Origin: Brienomyrus brachyistius | Lineage: Eukaryota; Chordata; Actinopteri; Osteoglossiformes; Mormyridae | Direction: 5' to 3' | DNA length: 64,000 bases | Assembly: GCF_023856365.1 (NCBI RefSeq) | Contig: NC_064544.1 | Coordinates: 25,520,399 to 25,584,398, forward strand | In this document: one piece after another, positions 1-11,807 of the stretch | Position numbering within the stretch: position 1 is the stretch's first letter | Layout of the letters: every line of letters begins with the position of its first letter | Made by a program: the position numbers and the translations under genes | The notes under the pieces: model-generated | Database searches by the model: none | The model's input: only the letters and a program-made list of their open reading frames with translations | What the model was told of the DNA's origin: nothing

Positions 1-1039
1 TGGCTGGAAAACGGCATCTGCGCCGAGGGTTCGAGAGTGGTTCCGAATCGACAATCGTCGATGTGGAATGCACGGGAAATTCAAATTTCGTCATTCTTGG
101 GCGTTTTCCATGCGATTTTTACGAAATAAAAATTTTTAAAAAATTCGGATCGGAGGCATTTCGGCGGGTCGGGAGGGGACAAGAACCATTTTTTTTTTAA
201 AGTGGCCTAAAGGAAGGGGGAGAACTCAGTACTAACCGGAGCTTAGCCGTGGGATAGAGCGTGCATCGCCTGGCACTTATCAGGACTCAGTGTTGGGCTC
301 CTGCCAGGACTGAAAGGGGCTCCCCAGTCCGTGTGTGAAGGTGGGTGATGATGGCACGTCCGATTGTGAATAGCTTTGCAGCTGCTGATGCATTTTAATC
401 ATTAGAGGGACTTGTGAAGAAGGAGGTGCCGCCTATTAATGTTGCTTGCTTATGGCGTTATGAGCCCTGAGTGTGCATCGGTCAGAATGCATCAGTCCGT
501 CGTTCCACCAGCCTTTATTAACAACAGCAACTTGCTTTCGTGGGAATATACGTGTGGTTCTGCAACAACCAAATTGAACTCCCGGTAAACATCACACACT
601 GCCAAATAACAGCAATTATCTCGTTCCGGAATGATAAATTAACAGCCTTTTATATTTAAACAATATTTAAATGAGTTAGCACAATAGCCCTGCAGCCGAC
701 TTATCATGGGCTAACTGCACTAAGAACACAATGTTATGCCATCCTTCATAAATAAGGTATTTAAACATACTTAAAATGCAGAACTTAAATCATAAACATA
801 ATAAAGGATTACAGTTAAGGGAGCAAACGTTAACCAAATACAAACGTACGGCTCTTGGACTGATTTCATGATTTTGTCTCGCTTTATATTTCATACTTTT
901 AATATTCCTGAAGAGACCGAAGCGTACCTGTTTGTTCCGACAGCCCTATATCCCCCTCTCGTACTAAAACACCAAAATAACCTTTGCCAAGACCCTCTCC
1001 CTTCTCTCCTCCATCTTCTGCATGGTATACAACTCTTCT
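1..1039. other. No gene recognised
   Basis: AT-rich DNA with one moderately GC-rich stretch near 230-350. I see no long reading frame, RNA gene or clear repeat structure here. Confidence 0.5.
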
Positions 1040-1776
1040 TTCAGGATACAGCAGTACTCTTGCTGAGCTATGCACAAAAATTGGAAACCAGTGTGGGTTG
1101 TAAAGACAGAAGAGACATTTCCCTTTTTTCAGACTTTCTTGCGTGAGTTGCAGGGGATTTTCACTGATGGAAAGGTCATATCTGAACCCCTCATTCCCCA
1201 ACAAATGTCGTCTATGACCAATATATGTATAACTGAGGCTGATGTGGTACTAAGCCTAGCTAAGCTCAAAATAAATAGATGGCATCTTGCCTGCAGTTTT
1301 AAAGGAGATGAGGAATATTATTAGCCGACCTTTAACTTTATTATTCCAGAAATCCTTATCTGCTGGTGTGGTACCTTCTGATTGGAAGCATGCTAATATA
1401 ACACCCATATTCAAAAAAGGGGATCGAAATAATCCAGCAAACTATAGGCCAATCAGTTTAACTGGAAAAAATAATGGAAGCTGTAATCCAAGTGAAAATG
1501 GTAAGTAACATTCTGAGGGATAACCAACATGGATTCAGGTGAGGAAGGTTCTGTTTGACTAATCTGTTTGATTTCTTTGAGGAAGCTACAAGAGAAATTG
1601 ATCACAAAAAGGCCTATGATGTCATCTACTTAGCTTTCCATGAGGTCTTTGATGTTGTCCCCCACAAATGGCTCTTGCTTAAGCTCAAAGCTGCACGGAT
1701 TTTAGGAACTGTAGCAGCTTGGATCGAAAACTTTGTAACAGACAGGAAGCCGCGGGTATTTATTAGAGGCACAAGG
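1040..1776 (+). pseudogene. CR1-clade LINE reverse transcriptase relic, first part
   Basis: Several short frames together read as the N-terminal half of a CR1-type reverse transcriptase. At 1287-1508 there is a segment with [20 protein letters not shown], the usual block before the catalytic core. Around 1520-1776 follow NQHGFR and a region ending in TDRKPRVFIRGT. The frames are broken by stops and shifts, so this is an old dead copy. The same family occurs as a younger copy at 44.6-45.7 kb, which shows what should follow: the copy here stops abruptly at 1776 and resumes after an insertion at about 1992. Seen: motifs and breaks. Known: CR1/Rex1-type LINEs are common in fish. Inference: one element split by a later LTR insertion. 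Confidence 0.8.
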
Positions 1777-1991
1777 TAAGAGTTTTAATGGGCACACAGA
1801 GAGGCATACGGGACAGAATAGTCATAACTGTGCGATGACAGGACTAGTGAAACAAACTCTGACGTGGACTTAAATACACAGAACTAATGAACCAACTCGC
1901 AACAGCTGATGACAAGGGGATTCCACAGGAGGTTAACGAGGGGCCGTAGCACACACGAGGACAGGACTGGCAGGGTGTGACAATACAGGTT
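1777..1991 (-). mobile_element. Truncated LTR insertion inside the CR1 relic
   Basis: Read on the minus strand this segment starts TGTCACACCCTGCC, contains CCTCGTGTGTGC (also found in the LTRs at 11.5 and 13.7 kb), a TTTAAGTCC block and an ATTAAA polyadenylation-like site, then ends. It interrupts the CR1 reading at a point where the 44.6-kb copy is continuous. It looks like the first part of an LTR of a family related to the 11.5-14 kb element. No target duplication was seen, so the end is probably truncated. Confidence 0.5.
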
Positions 1992-2090
1992 GCCTTATTA
2001 TAAAGTGGCACCCATACTGGTTAAATTTGCAAACGACACCAAGGTGGGTGGTGTAGCAAATACTGAACTATTACTAGCAGTATATTAAGG
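1992..2090 (+). pseudogene. CR1-clade LINE relic, second part
   Basis: About 100 bp matching the CR1 block around the catalytic motif: FANDTKVGGVANTE, where the 44.6-kb copy has FADDTKVGGVADTE. One catalytic aspartate is changed to asparagine. Similarity ends near 2090. Confidence 0.7.
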
Positions 2091-2539
2091 CAGCCAATTA
2101 TACTGAGTACCCAGGATGAACCCAGGTGTGATTGCCCTGGTACAACCTATATGGGTCCTACACAGGAAACCCAAATGGACCAGCCCATATGTGACTCAGA
2201 TGACTAACACAAATGGGTCCCATTTGAATTGCCCAGTCTAAGCCCATGCCCAGTTAGAACCCATAAAATAACCTCTGTGGGGCCCACAGCTCCTGTTAAG
2301 AAAAACATAAAAGTCAAACTATTACACTGATGCAAATTACAAGGCACAGGTAACATCTTTGATAAGATTAACATCTAGTTCATAAACTTGTTTTTTTTTA
2401 GTTTTGATTTTTAGTTGCTCATCATACATCACACTTCTAACTAAAAAGACAAGATTATTTCTTCAGAAACTACCTCTGTGATCTTTTATAGAATACTGAC
2501 TGAATATTAATTTAAAAACCACTGGAATTCAAAGTGACA
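2091..2539. other. No gene recognised
   Basis: AT-rich non-coding sequence. 2110-2290 is rich in CCCA/TGGG words but no element could be named. Confidence 0.5.
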
Positions 2540-2701
2540 GATCGCCGTAGAGTCCTGTTTATAAACCTTTATTAATACTGAAGTGACAGAGGTAAGGTTT
2601 ACTCACAGATAACAGGTTATGATCGCCATAGAGTCCTGTTTATAAACCTTTATTAATACTGAAGTGACAGAGGTAAGGTTTACTCACAGATAACAGGTTA
2701 T
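2540..2701. repeat. 81-bp direct tandem duplication
   Basis: Two head-to-tail copies (2540-2620 and 2621-2701), identical except for one visible base (GCCGTAG versus GCCATAG). The near identity implies a recent event. Confidence 0.95.
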
Positions 2702-3110
2702 GTCTGAAGCTTTATTGGGTCACACAAGCAGCTTGACGGCACAGACTCAGCGCTATTTGTCTCTGAGGAAAAGGAAACTCATTAGATTTCCTGTCAAACA
2801 CTTATTCAGGAAATTACACCAGGAATGCCAAGGCAAGCAATAGTCTGATACATAATAAAAACTAGCAGCTGTCGGAATGGTTTTATTTGTTTTTATTTAT
2901 GTTGATTTATTTAGTTGTTGTATACTTTTGGATTAAAATGAATTAAACAAATTTGTCCGTCATTGATGTTACTACCGTTGATCTGTCCTGCCTGTAGCCT
3001 TCTTTCCCTTAAAAAATCCCCAGTTTTCCCTGTATTCCACCTGCCTGCCTTGTCTTTCCCTGCCTCCTGCCCACTTACCTGCCCGTCGCTACCCGGGAAA
3101 CCTGACAACT
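2702..3110. other. No gene recognised
   Basis: Non-coding, with a pyrimidine-rich stretch at about 3000-3080. Nothing recognisable. Confidence 0.5.
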
Positions 3111-3279
3111 GCAGTTCCGCTGTTTTGTTTGGCACCCTAAATTATGTCCTGCATTCTGTGGGAAAATCTGAAGGCTGAGGAATGCTACGTAACACAGGTA
3201 AAATGCAAAAACTCTCTCTGGTGTAATTCACTGCATAAAACCAATGGTCTTAAGTGTGGTGTCTTCTTCATAACACTCC
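3111..3279 (+). repeat. Dispersed 169-bp repeat, copy 1
   Basis: Nearly the same sequence as 51665-51832, in the same orientation. It begins GCAGTTCCGCTG and ends TAACACTCC. The retroviral sequence starts directly after it, so its right edge marks the 5' breakpoint of the endogenous retrovirus. Confidence 0.9.
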
Positions 3280-4798
3280 AATGCTGCAGATAGACATAAA
3301 ATGTACAGAGGGGGGTGTAGAGGTGCTCAGTGGACAGTACAGCCTTATGCGACGAAATTTGTTGTTCCATAGAGGGCAGTATAGTTTATATGGGATTGAA
3401 GATGTTACTGGAAAAATATGGGAAATTCTAGAACAGTGGGGTCCATTTATACAGGAACAATATAGCAATAGGTTGAATTGGACACAGGACAAACATATTT
3501 GTTTGTTGCGATGGGGAAAATTCAGTGATCCTGAAGTAAAGGGTGAGTGGGATCAGCTGATAGAGTCTCTGCCTGGCCAGGAGAAAGAAAGGATGTGCAT
3601 GATAACAGACGGGATAATATTAGGCCCTGAGGGAGTAGCCATTCCGATACGGAAGACGGGAATAGTGGGAGAATGGTACAACATACCAGACACGGAGCCC
3701 CACATAGCGGTGGCTTTTAATCAGTCCATGCTGGATCTGGGAGAAATGATGCGGCGAGCAAAGCAGGTGGTTTTGGTGCTGACGGTGTGTGAAGGCGTGC
3801 AGGCAGCGGCAGGAGAGAAGATGTTAAGGATTCCGTGGAGTGCAAAGGTTGTAGGTGATTTGAAGTTAGACAACAGAGATTCGTGGCTGTGGAGCATGAT
3901 AGGAGTTTTGTGTGATGCAAAAGAAAGTACAGAGGAATGTTGGCAGGAAATGGAAAGAGAAGTGCCTGAGGAGGTGTGGACTGCTCATGATACAGATGTA
4001 GGCCTAGTAAGTTCAGCTAGTCCAGTGGAAATTTATCTTAAACCAGGGTGCACACCACCCTGGAAAAACCAGTACCCCTTGAAACCTGAGGCCGAGGAAG
4101 GTATAAGGGAAACGATAGAGGGATCACTGGATGCAGGGGTGTTGGTGCCTACCATTAGCTGCTGCAACACCCCCCTCTTGCCTGTGCCAAAGGCAGGAGG
4201 TGAAAAGTGGAGGCTGGTACATGATTTGCGTGCAGTAAATGAGGTAGTGGAGGATCAGACAGCAGAAGTTCCCAATCCACTCACTGTTGACAAATGCGCC
4301 CCCCATTGCGAAATGGTTTACAGTTGTGGATTTGTGTTCAGCGTTTTCAGTGTGCCCCTTGCAGAACAGTCACAGTTTCTGTTTGCTTTCACCTACTGGG
4401 GTCAGCAGTATACCTACACGAGGATGCCACAGGGATTTAAGCATTCGCCGCATGTTTTTAATCAGGTGCTTAAGGCAGACTTAGATGGACTGAATTTAAA
4501 AAGTACAGTGATACAGTATGTGGATGATTTATTGTTGTGTGCGGAAACGCTGGCAGACTGCCACCAGGACTCAGTGCAGTTGCTGAAGGTCTTGGCAAAA
4601 GGGGGCCATAAGGTGTCCAAGGCCAAGTTGCAGTACTGCCAAGAGCAGGTTACGTACTTGGGGCGTGAGATCAGCCACGGGAGGAAAGCTATAGCAGCAG
4701 AACAGCTAAAGGGAATCACTAAGGCTCCGAAACCCATGACTGTGTCACAGATGCTGACATTTTTTAGGGACGACAGGATTCAGCGTGGACTGGATTGA
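3280..4798 (+). pseudogene. pol: ERV pol: reverse transcriptase part
   Basis: One open stretch that begins upstream in the flanking repeat at about 3254. The first roughly 235 residues are of uncertain identity; I see no protease DTG/DSG active site in them. The reverse transcriptase follows, with a KWRLVHDLRAVNE block near 4207-4245, the RMPQGFKHSP block near 4422-4450 and the catalytic YVDD near 4517-4528. The expected family role is copying genomic RNA into DNA in the cytoplasm. The frame is closed by a TGA at 4796-4798, before the connection domain, so this copy is broken. The methionine used as a start here lies in flanking DNA and is not a viral start. Confidence 0.85.
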
Positions 4799-5836
4799 GG
4801 ACTGTGCTGTGAAGGTGGCACCATAGTGGGCACTGATAAAGGAGGAGGGCCACACTAATTTGAAGCCCCCCTTAATTTGGACTCAGTAGCATTTGAATCT
4901 ATCAAGTAGGAGCACCAGAATGCACCTGCTCTGGACCTCCCAGTCTACACCAAGCCGTTTTATCTGTATGTCGGGAACAGGAAGGACGGCTTTGGGACAG
5001 CCCTGCTCACTCAGGACTTGTGTCCTGGCAGACGGAAGCAGGCATTGGCATACTACAGCATGAAGCTGGACAATGTGGCTCAGGGATACCCACCCTGTTT
5101 CCAAGCAGTGGTGGCTGCCTATTTAGGCTATGAAAAAGCCACTGCCATCACAATGGGTTATCCAGTGACAATTTATACTTCACATAAGGTGGTGGACCTT
5201 ATTGACAAAGGCAAATTTGTGTTGACCCCAGCAAGGCAGCTAGCGTACTTTGCATTTCTCTCTTACCCGGATGTGACAATAAAACGCTGCACTACAGTGA
5301 ACCCTGCATACAGCATTCCTCTGGAGGATAAGGGGCAGCCACATGAGTGTGTGGCAGAGTCTTTGGTTTACACTAAACTGAGAGCAGACTTGGTGAGCTC
5401 TCCCACTGAAAATAGCGAGATGGTGTTGTTTGTGGATGGCTCATGTTGGAGAGATGGGGATGCCTTGAAGGCTGGGTTTGCTGTAGTTCAGCCTCAGGGT
5501 GATGATTTTCACACTCTCGTTTCAGAGCCAGTGGCACAACCCTGTTCCGCTCAATTAGTGGAGATAAAGGCTTTGACTGCAGCGTGCTGGCGAGGACAAC
5601 ATAAGACGGTTACAATCTACACAGACTCTGCATACGCACATGATGTATGCCATCTGTTTGGAGCAGTCTGGAAGCAAAAGGGGTTTCGCAAAATTGACGG
5701 CTCCCCCATTCAGCATTATAATCAGATTTTGGAGTTGCTACACGCAATGATGCATCCCAAGCGTTTGGCTATTGTTTAGTGTCATGCCCACCGCAAAGGT
5801 CGTGATTTTGTTATTCAAGGCAATGCGGCCTCTGAT
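4799..5836 (+). pseudogene. pol: ERV pol: connection and RNase H part
   Basis: Same frame as the reverse transcriptase part, interrupted by stops at 4796-4798, two more between about 4850 and 4910, and a TAG at 5777-5779. From about 5018 the reading is clean and holds an RNase H fold: VDGSC near 5430 (first catalytic Asp), a glutamate in LVEIKAL near 5560, TDSAY near 5620, and after the last stop HAHRKG with a final Asp in ASDVAA. The role in the family is degrading the RNA strand of RNA:DNA hybrids. Every active-site acidic residue is visible, so the damage is mainly the stops. Confidence 0.8.
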
Positions 5837-7342
5837 GTGGCAGCCAGGGCGGCTGCGCAGGTCAGGACTGCTCATCTTTTGCCTATGGTGACTATAGAGC
5901 CGGACCTTACTGTTTCTGACCTGGTGGCCCTGCAGGAGCGTGCGGGCCCCTATGAGGCCTCTGTGTGGCTAAAAAGGGGGGCCTCTAAGGATGCTAATGG
6001 TCTGTATCACAACCATGAGGGACTTTTGGCCGCACCCCTGTCTCTGGTGAACATTTTGATAACGGATGCGCATGATCTTGACCATTGCACAAGGGGGGTC
6101 GTGTTACGGAAAATTACACAACAAGGTTTCTGGGCACCTCAGATGCAAGCAATGGTGGGTGCAAGGTTGTCAGAATGTGAGGTATGCATTAAGAACAATG
6201 TACGCAAAGCAATCACAGCCCCAGTAGGGCACATTCCAGTGCCGGAGGGACCGTTCAGACACTTGGTAATGGACTATGTGGACATGGGAAAAGCAGCATA
6301 TGGAAAGCGATATATGCTTGTGATTGTGGACAGGTTCAACAGATGGGTGGAGGCAATACCATCCAAGGACATGGGGGCGATGACAGTGGTGAAATTCCTG
6401 ATCAGAGAGGTGATTCCGAGGTTTGGGATACCAACTGAAATCAGCTCTGATAATGGAGCTGCCTTTGTGGGGAAAGTTACTAAGTTAGTAGTTCATCAGC
6501 TGAGAATAAAACAAAGGTTGGCATGTGTGTATCACCCTCAGTTGCAGGGTATGGTGGAGAGAGTGAATGGCACACTTAAGCAGAAACTGAATAAGATTTG
6601 CGCCACCACGAAAATGAACTGGGTGGATGCACTGCCAACAGCCTTGATGGCGTATCGGATGGAAACGCACAGGGAGACACATTTATCTCCACATGAAATG
6701 CTGACAGGGAGACCAATGCCTGGATCGACTTGGAGGGGGCCGTATAAGGGACCCAGCCTAGATCAGCTGGGGGATGAATTAAAGTTGTACATGAGGACGT
6801 TAACCAAAATACACAAAGCTATTTCCAAACAGGAAAGGGAGAAAGCACAGAAAGAAGACACAGACCGGGAGGAGTCAGTCATCTTTCCAGGAGATAAAGT
6901 CTACCTGCGAGTGTTCCGGCGAAAGTGGCACGAGCCCCGACGAGAGGGACCCTTCAAGGTGACACGAGCCATAGCAACAGCAGTACAGGTAGAAGGGAGT
7001 AACACGTGGTATCATTTGAACCACTGCACTAGAGTACTGCACGAAAGGCAGATAGTCACTGAAAACGACACAGAGGATGCAGCTGCCCTTGACTCAGATG
7101 GCCCTGATGGAGGTCCCAGAGGAGCTCCACAGCTTGGGGTGGAGCCAGTTTCAGGTTCAGAGCAGAGTGAGGGCCAAGAGGGAGCATTGCAAGCAGGTCA
7201 GCCACCCGAGACAGGACACGAAGCTGTGGGTTCTGGTACGGCTGACAGCAACGACATTAGTGATGCTAATGATATATCAGGCCCTTCAGGTCTGGGTGCA
7301 CAGCAGGAACACAGGTCAGGTGAGTTCAGAACAACTGACTGA
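5837..7342 (+). pseudogene. pol: ERV pol: integrase part, open frame
   Basis: An uninterrupted 501-codon stretch in the same frame as the upstream pol parts. It carries an HHCC zinc-binding region (HDLDH then CEVC, about 6070-6190). The catalytic core has Asp in MDYVD near 6270, Asp in SSDNGAAF near 6450 and Glu in MVERVNG near 6555. A basic C-terminal region follows near 6890-7050. The last about 90 residues are Gly-, Ser-, Asp- and Glu-rich and have no recognisable domain, which is unusual for a pol C-terminus. Integrase joins viral DNA to the host chromosome. It is expressed normally only as part of a Gag-Pol product, which this locus cannot make. Confidence 0.85.
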
Positions 7343-8258
7343 CTCAGCCTTGTCCTTTGATGCTGAATAACCTCTCAGATAACAATGAGCGAAAGCAGAG
7401 AGAAATGGGGGGAGATATGGGAGTGAGGAGAGTGAGCAAATTGTAGAATATACCCAGGATGAAGTAGACCTGGATGGGTTAGCAAAACGTACGCTTGGAA
7501 ATTGGTGGTATAAATGGGCTAAGTATACCGTCGCTTCATTAGGGCAGGAGGGGTGTGTGTTGTGTGCAGGTCCTGACCCTTCAGTTAGGGTAGTCCCGTT
7601 GCCATACACTAATAAACAGTGTGAAGAATGGGAAATGGAGAGGATTATGAGATTCTGGAAGTGTCTGTGTCAGGAGGGGCAGGCCCCTGAGAAAGACTGC
7701 AGACCCATATCTAACCAGTCAGAGCGCATACCATACTGCCCCTATCAGTGGCTGATATATCAGGGAAATACTAAATATGCGTACAGGGTGGAAAAGCATT
7801 GTGGGCAGTTTAAGCCCTGGGAAGGGGGACAGCAAGATATTATGGTGAACAAATTGAGTTTTTTCAAGGGACTTATTTCTGAGTGTTTTACAAATGATGG
7901 GCCAGAGGAGGTAGGCATCTTCTGGGGAATATGTGGAACTGTTTGGAATGTGAAAGGTCCCTGATTACAGAACGGAGAACTATCACGTGTTCCGCTGGAT
8001 GCGCTAGAAAACCAGAGTGTGCCCCTGGCAGATGTGTGGTGGCTGTGTGGTAAGGAGGGCGGATTGAGGCCTACTCTTCCCTATAATTGGGGAGGCCTCT
8101 GCACCAGGGTAATGTTAGCCAGCCAGGTGGATATATATTCTAGAAGATGACCATCTAGATCCCGCAGATTTGTTGCAAATTATGAGAAGGATCCCAATGT
8201 ATATATAGATGCGATTGGCCAGCCGAGGGGCATTCCAGAGAAATAATGGATAAATTAT
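7343..8258 (+). pseudogene. env: ERV env: surface subunit remnant
   Basis: The clearest open stretch is 7557-7964, with many cysteines and tryptophans in the style of a retroviral surface glycoprotein. Stops precede it and a TGA closes it near 7964. From 7965 to 8258 the same frame contains further stops. No intact signal peptide or cleavage site was found. Assignment rests mainly on its position between integrase and a clear transmembrane subunit. Confidence 0.65.
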
Positions 8259-8831
8259 TTGTACTATAATCAGCAGAGGTTTACCAACTATACTCAGGAG
8301 GCACTCGCATCTCTGGGGGAGCAGCTTCAGGCCACCAGTCTGATGACCTGGCAGAACAGGATGGCCCTGGATTGGCTCCTGGCAGAGAAAGGGGGAGTGT
8401 GTGTGCTGTTCGGGGATCAGTGCTGTACGTTTATTCCTTATAATACAGCCCCAGATGGTTCCTTTACTGAGGCCATGAGAAAGTTGCAGGGGTTACAGGA
8501 TGAGATGGCAAGAAATGCAGGACAACATGACAGGTTGTTTGACTGGTGGTATGATTTGTGGGGAAATTGGTGGCAAGCCCTTATGAAAGCACTCTATGTG
8601 GGTGCTGTACTCATTTTTGCTCTGCTACTAATCTTTTGTTGTGTAGTTCCTCTTGTTCGCTCCCTAGTGGGGAGAGCACTGGCCCGGCAGGCGACTATAG
8701 CTGCAATGTCTAGAGTGGTGGGAGGACCGTTTGGAGCGGCATCCTCCTGGACCAACACGAAAACAGATGGCGACATAGACACCTTGGATGCAGTCCTGCC
8801 CATAGCCGAAGTTCGGCCGTTCCGTGTGTGA
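8259..8831 (+). pseudogene. env: ERV env: transmembrane subunit remnant
   Basis: A 190-codon open stretch in the same frame as the surface remnant. Features in order: a helical region at residues about 10-35, a CX6CC motif (C-VLFGDQ-CC) near residues 48-56, a Trp-rich membrane-proximal segment, a strongly hydrophobic membrane span near residues 112-135, and a cytoplasmic tail of about 55 residues that ends at a TGA at 8829-8831. CX6CC is the covalent SU-TM link typical of gamma-type envelopes. The N-terminal part, including any fusion peptide, is lost behind stop codons. Confidence 0.8.
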
Positions 8832-10085
8832 ATACTCCGAGCAGGAGACCTGCAGCATGCCTGCCTCCCACGACATCTGGGATTTTCTGATTATGACAGA
8901 CTGTCCTTTATAGTAGTATGCAATGTTATTAGTTAACCTTTTACTTATCTTTGTATTAGATATATCTGTTTTTGTATTTGGTTTGTAATAGATTTTGTAG
9001 TCCTGCTGTATCTGGGGGAGGTCATTTTATGGCGATCCTCCCCTCCCTTCCTGATGTACCCCCTGTGCTGCTGTTGGTTGATTCTCAGTGTTAGTAGTTT
9101 GTGAGCCATGCCTGCCATGGACCCCGAAGGGGGGCCGTGCCTGTGGCGGGCTGGGAGTGGAATTTCCCTTGGTCATAGGGTTTTTGCCCTCCCTCCTAGG
9201 TTGGATGGACAGGATTGTGTGTGGGGGAAATATATGGAATATTATTTAGCACTATATAATGTAGAATACAAGTATTATGATATTATTAAAAAGTATGCCA
9301 AATATCCATGATATTATGTTTACAATGTAAACATTATAATGTAATCAACACAATGTAATCAACTGAGTATGTATTTGCACCTTTTGTTAGTCTGAGTTTC
9401 TGTTAACTACTTTATGTTAGTCCTGAATCTATGAATATTCACATTTATTAACGTATATTTTATCACTTTGTTAAAGGACAAATATATTATCAACCTTTTA
9501 GTTAGACAATGTGTAAAAGGCTGAAACTGCCAAGGTTTACTACTGAAGGAAGGGATTCGCCTGAGTTCACCAGAAGTTCATGGCTGAGAATTTTTAAAAA
9601 ACCAAGTGGAGCTGCTCGCGCCACCATTATGTTCAGCCAAGAGACCAAACGGTAAAAGAAATGACTGACAAACTTATCACCTAGGGGTGTGGATTAAGGG
9701 AAAAAACAATGATTGTGAATGGCTGAAGGAATGATGATGCTTAAGTGACGAGATATTGTTAAATGATAAGAACTTATATAAAAATTGGTGTAAAACCGTA
9801 CTGGACACACTATACGTGTCCAGCCTTGGTTGTAAATTCATTGTTGCAACAAAGACTGAATTCTGGATACTACACAAGCGGCCCTTTGACTTCTGATTTG
9901 GCGGGGAAGGAGAAAAACCACGACATAACCTCTCAGAACTGGTGTAAGAATCAGCTTTTGGTTGTTTATAGATTCCTGATTCGGGATACTGCAGTGCATT
10001 CTGGGAGCCGTCTGTTTCTCCCACAGTGAAACACCCAGCGAAGTTAGGAAAAGAACTTATCCCTTTTATCCGTTTCATCATCACT
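8832..10085 (+). other. ERV 3' region, probable 3' LTR
   Basis: Follows env directly. Purine-rich tracts near 9010 and 9220-9235 could be the polypurine tract. A TATATAAAA box lies near 9775, as expected of a U3 promoter. I could not fix the LTR ends because no 5' LTR is present for comparison. Confidence 0.4.
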
Positions 10086-11491
10086 TCCCTCCTTGCATAG
10101 ACATAGGATGAAATGATCCATCAGGGATGTCAACTGGGGTACTAAGGGCAGGGCATAGCTTGGTCTTGGGTCAACCTGTCTGTCACAGACAGATGTGATG
10201 TTAAAAGTATAATAATTGCAAAATAATGGTAATATTGCTGTTTTCTGCTAGAAGTAGGTGTTGAGGCTCAGAGGGAGGGAGATGAGTGACGTGGAATTGA
10301 AGATCCACAGTGAGAAGGCAAGGGGGTCTAGATCAGTGGTCACGGTCAGCCTCAGGGGTTGAGACTAGACCTGGTTGCCTTTCACTCTGCAGCAGGTTTG
10401 GAGAGCAAGTTAACCTCTAGCTGGGCTTGTGGTTTCGATATCCGGCCCAGCTCTCTTTGGGTGTGATAGATTAATTTTTATTTGAAAGCTGTATCACAGT
10501 AGTTTTGAAAAAATAAAACGGTCATTAAGGAAAGCAGAATTCATTTATGAATACATTAATAAATTCATAATTATAAATATAAAATGTCTGATAAAAACAA
10601 AGCCTTATTTAAAAAAGGTTAAAATGCCAAAGCTCTGAGAAAAGTTAAAACGTTAAAAGTGGCTGACGGGGTTAAAAGCTTTTAAAGAAAAAAAAAGATA
10701 CCTGCCTGTACATCCATATTTAACTTGCGGTCTACCTGCTGAGCCTTTCTGCTCACAACGGGTTGATTGATTATGTCTGCGGAGGCCGGAAAGGGGAAAC
10801 TTTCAGCGCGATGCCTCATTCTCAGTAATGCTACCACGGAGGAAGCGTCGTGCCTGGATGTGTTTATTTACATTTCCCCTTTATTCAGGTACGGTATGAG
10901 CATATTAGCTTCTGAATTGTTAATATGTTTGCTGCGCTATTTTATGTGTGTTTTATTAACATGTCGATTGTATGTTGAGTGTGTTTTGAAGCTGTATTGT
11001 CAGTTGTAAATTGTTAATCAGTATATGGCTAAGCGGCTAGCTGAAACTTCTTCCCCAGTGGCGGGAACAGAACGACCTGAGGCCAGCTTGTTGTACAGCG
11101 TGTGCACTCTGCTCAGGTCAAGCTCAGTAAGACGCACACAAAGCATTTGGGTTTTGGTATGTTTGTGGGTGTACTTTGTTACGCATTTATTCGTATGTTC
11201 ACTTCTTAAGTGAGTCGCCATGATAAGAAACGGATAATACGAAGGGACAAATGCTATATGTATTTTTTTGTTTATTTTCTGTAGATTCTCATTTGTAAAT
11301 TTAAGGTCATGTTTATTGATTAATAGATCCTTGTTATACTTACCTGTTACACTTGATTTTATCTGTTTTAAGAAAAGTGAGAGATGTGAGAGAGTGTTTA
11401 TTTACCTGTACAGCAGAATGGAATTACGTTCGGATCTGACAGCTGGATGAGCTGAAAGTGCATATAATTGGTGCAATATTTTGTTTTGAGA
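10086..11491. other. No gene recognised
   Basis: AT-rich non-coding sequence. It contains a 62-bp motif at 10829-10890 that recurs beyond the LTR element at 14103-14166. No convincing exon or RNA gene was seen. Confidence 0.5.
10829..10890 (+). repeat. Short repeat, copy 1
   Basis: Begins TAATGCTACCACGGAGGAAGC and ends in TTTACATTTCCCCTTTATT apart from small differences. The same sequence, same orientation, is at 14103-14166 on the far side of the LTR element. Confidence 0.85.
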
Positions 11492-11496
11492 ATAAC

Positions 11497-11805
11497 TGTC
11501 ATGCCCGGCTCGTCCGCTCCTCGTGTGTGCCACGCCCCCTGCCTTCCCATGTGTATTTCCCTGATTGTACCCCGCTGTATCTGATTACTTTGATTAGTCT
11601 TGTCTGGTTTTAAGTCCTGGTCTTACCTGTTAGCGTTGTCTGTCATTGATGTTAGTTGGCGTCTTCTGTTCCCTGCCCCGGATCCCCTAAATAAACCCCG
11701 TATTTGCCCTGATTACGGCTTGTCTGCCCGTTCCTGCCTGCTTGCATGCACGATCGCCGCTTACGGCCGTACCACCCTGAACACGCCCGACCGCGTCCCG
11801 TGACA
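11497..11805 (+). repeat. 5' LTR, 309 bp
   Basis: Starts TGTCATGCCCGGCTCG and ends CCCGTGACA. It holds a TTTTAAGTCC block in a possible promoter position and an AAATAAA polyadenylation signal near 11690. Confidence 0.9.
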
Positions 11806-11807
11806 GA

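Larger units (their letters stand above)
3280..8831 (+). mobile_element. Endogenous retrovirus, 5'-truncated, gamma/epsilon-type
   Basis: Order along the + strand: pol (reverse transcriptase, RNase H, integrase) and then env (surface remnant, transmembrane subunit). No gag, no recognisable protease and no 5' LTR are present, and the left end abuts a host repeat at 3279/3280. The CX6CC motif in the transmembrane subunit is typical of gamma-type envelopes, which fits fish gamma- or epsilon-like retroviruses. At least four stop codons in pol and several in env show that it cannot make the normal proteins. Codon and base use resemble a former coding virus, being less AT-rich than the flanks. Confidence 0.85.
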
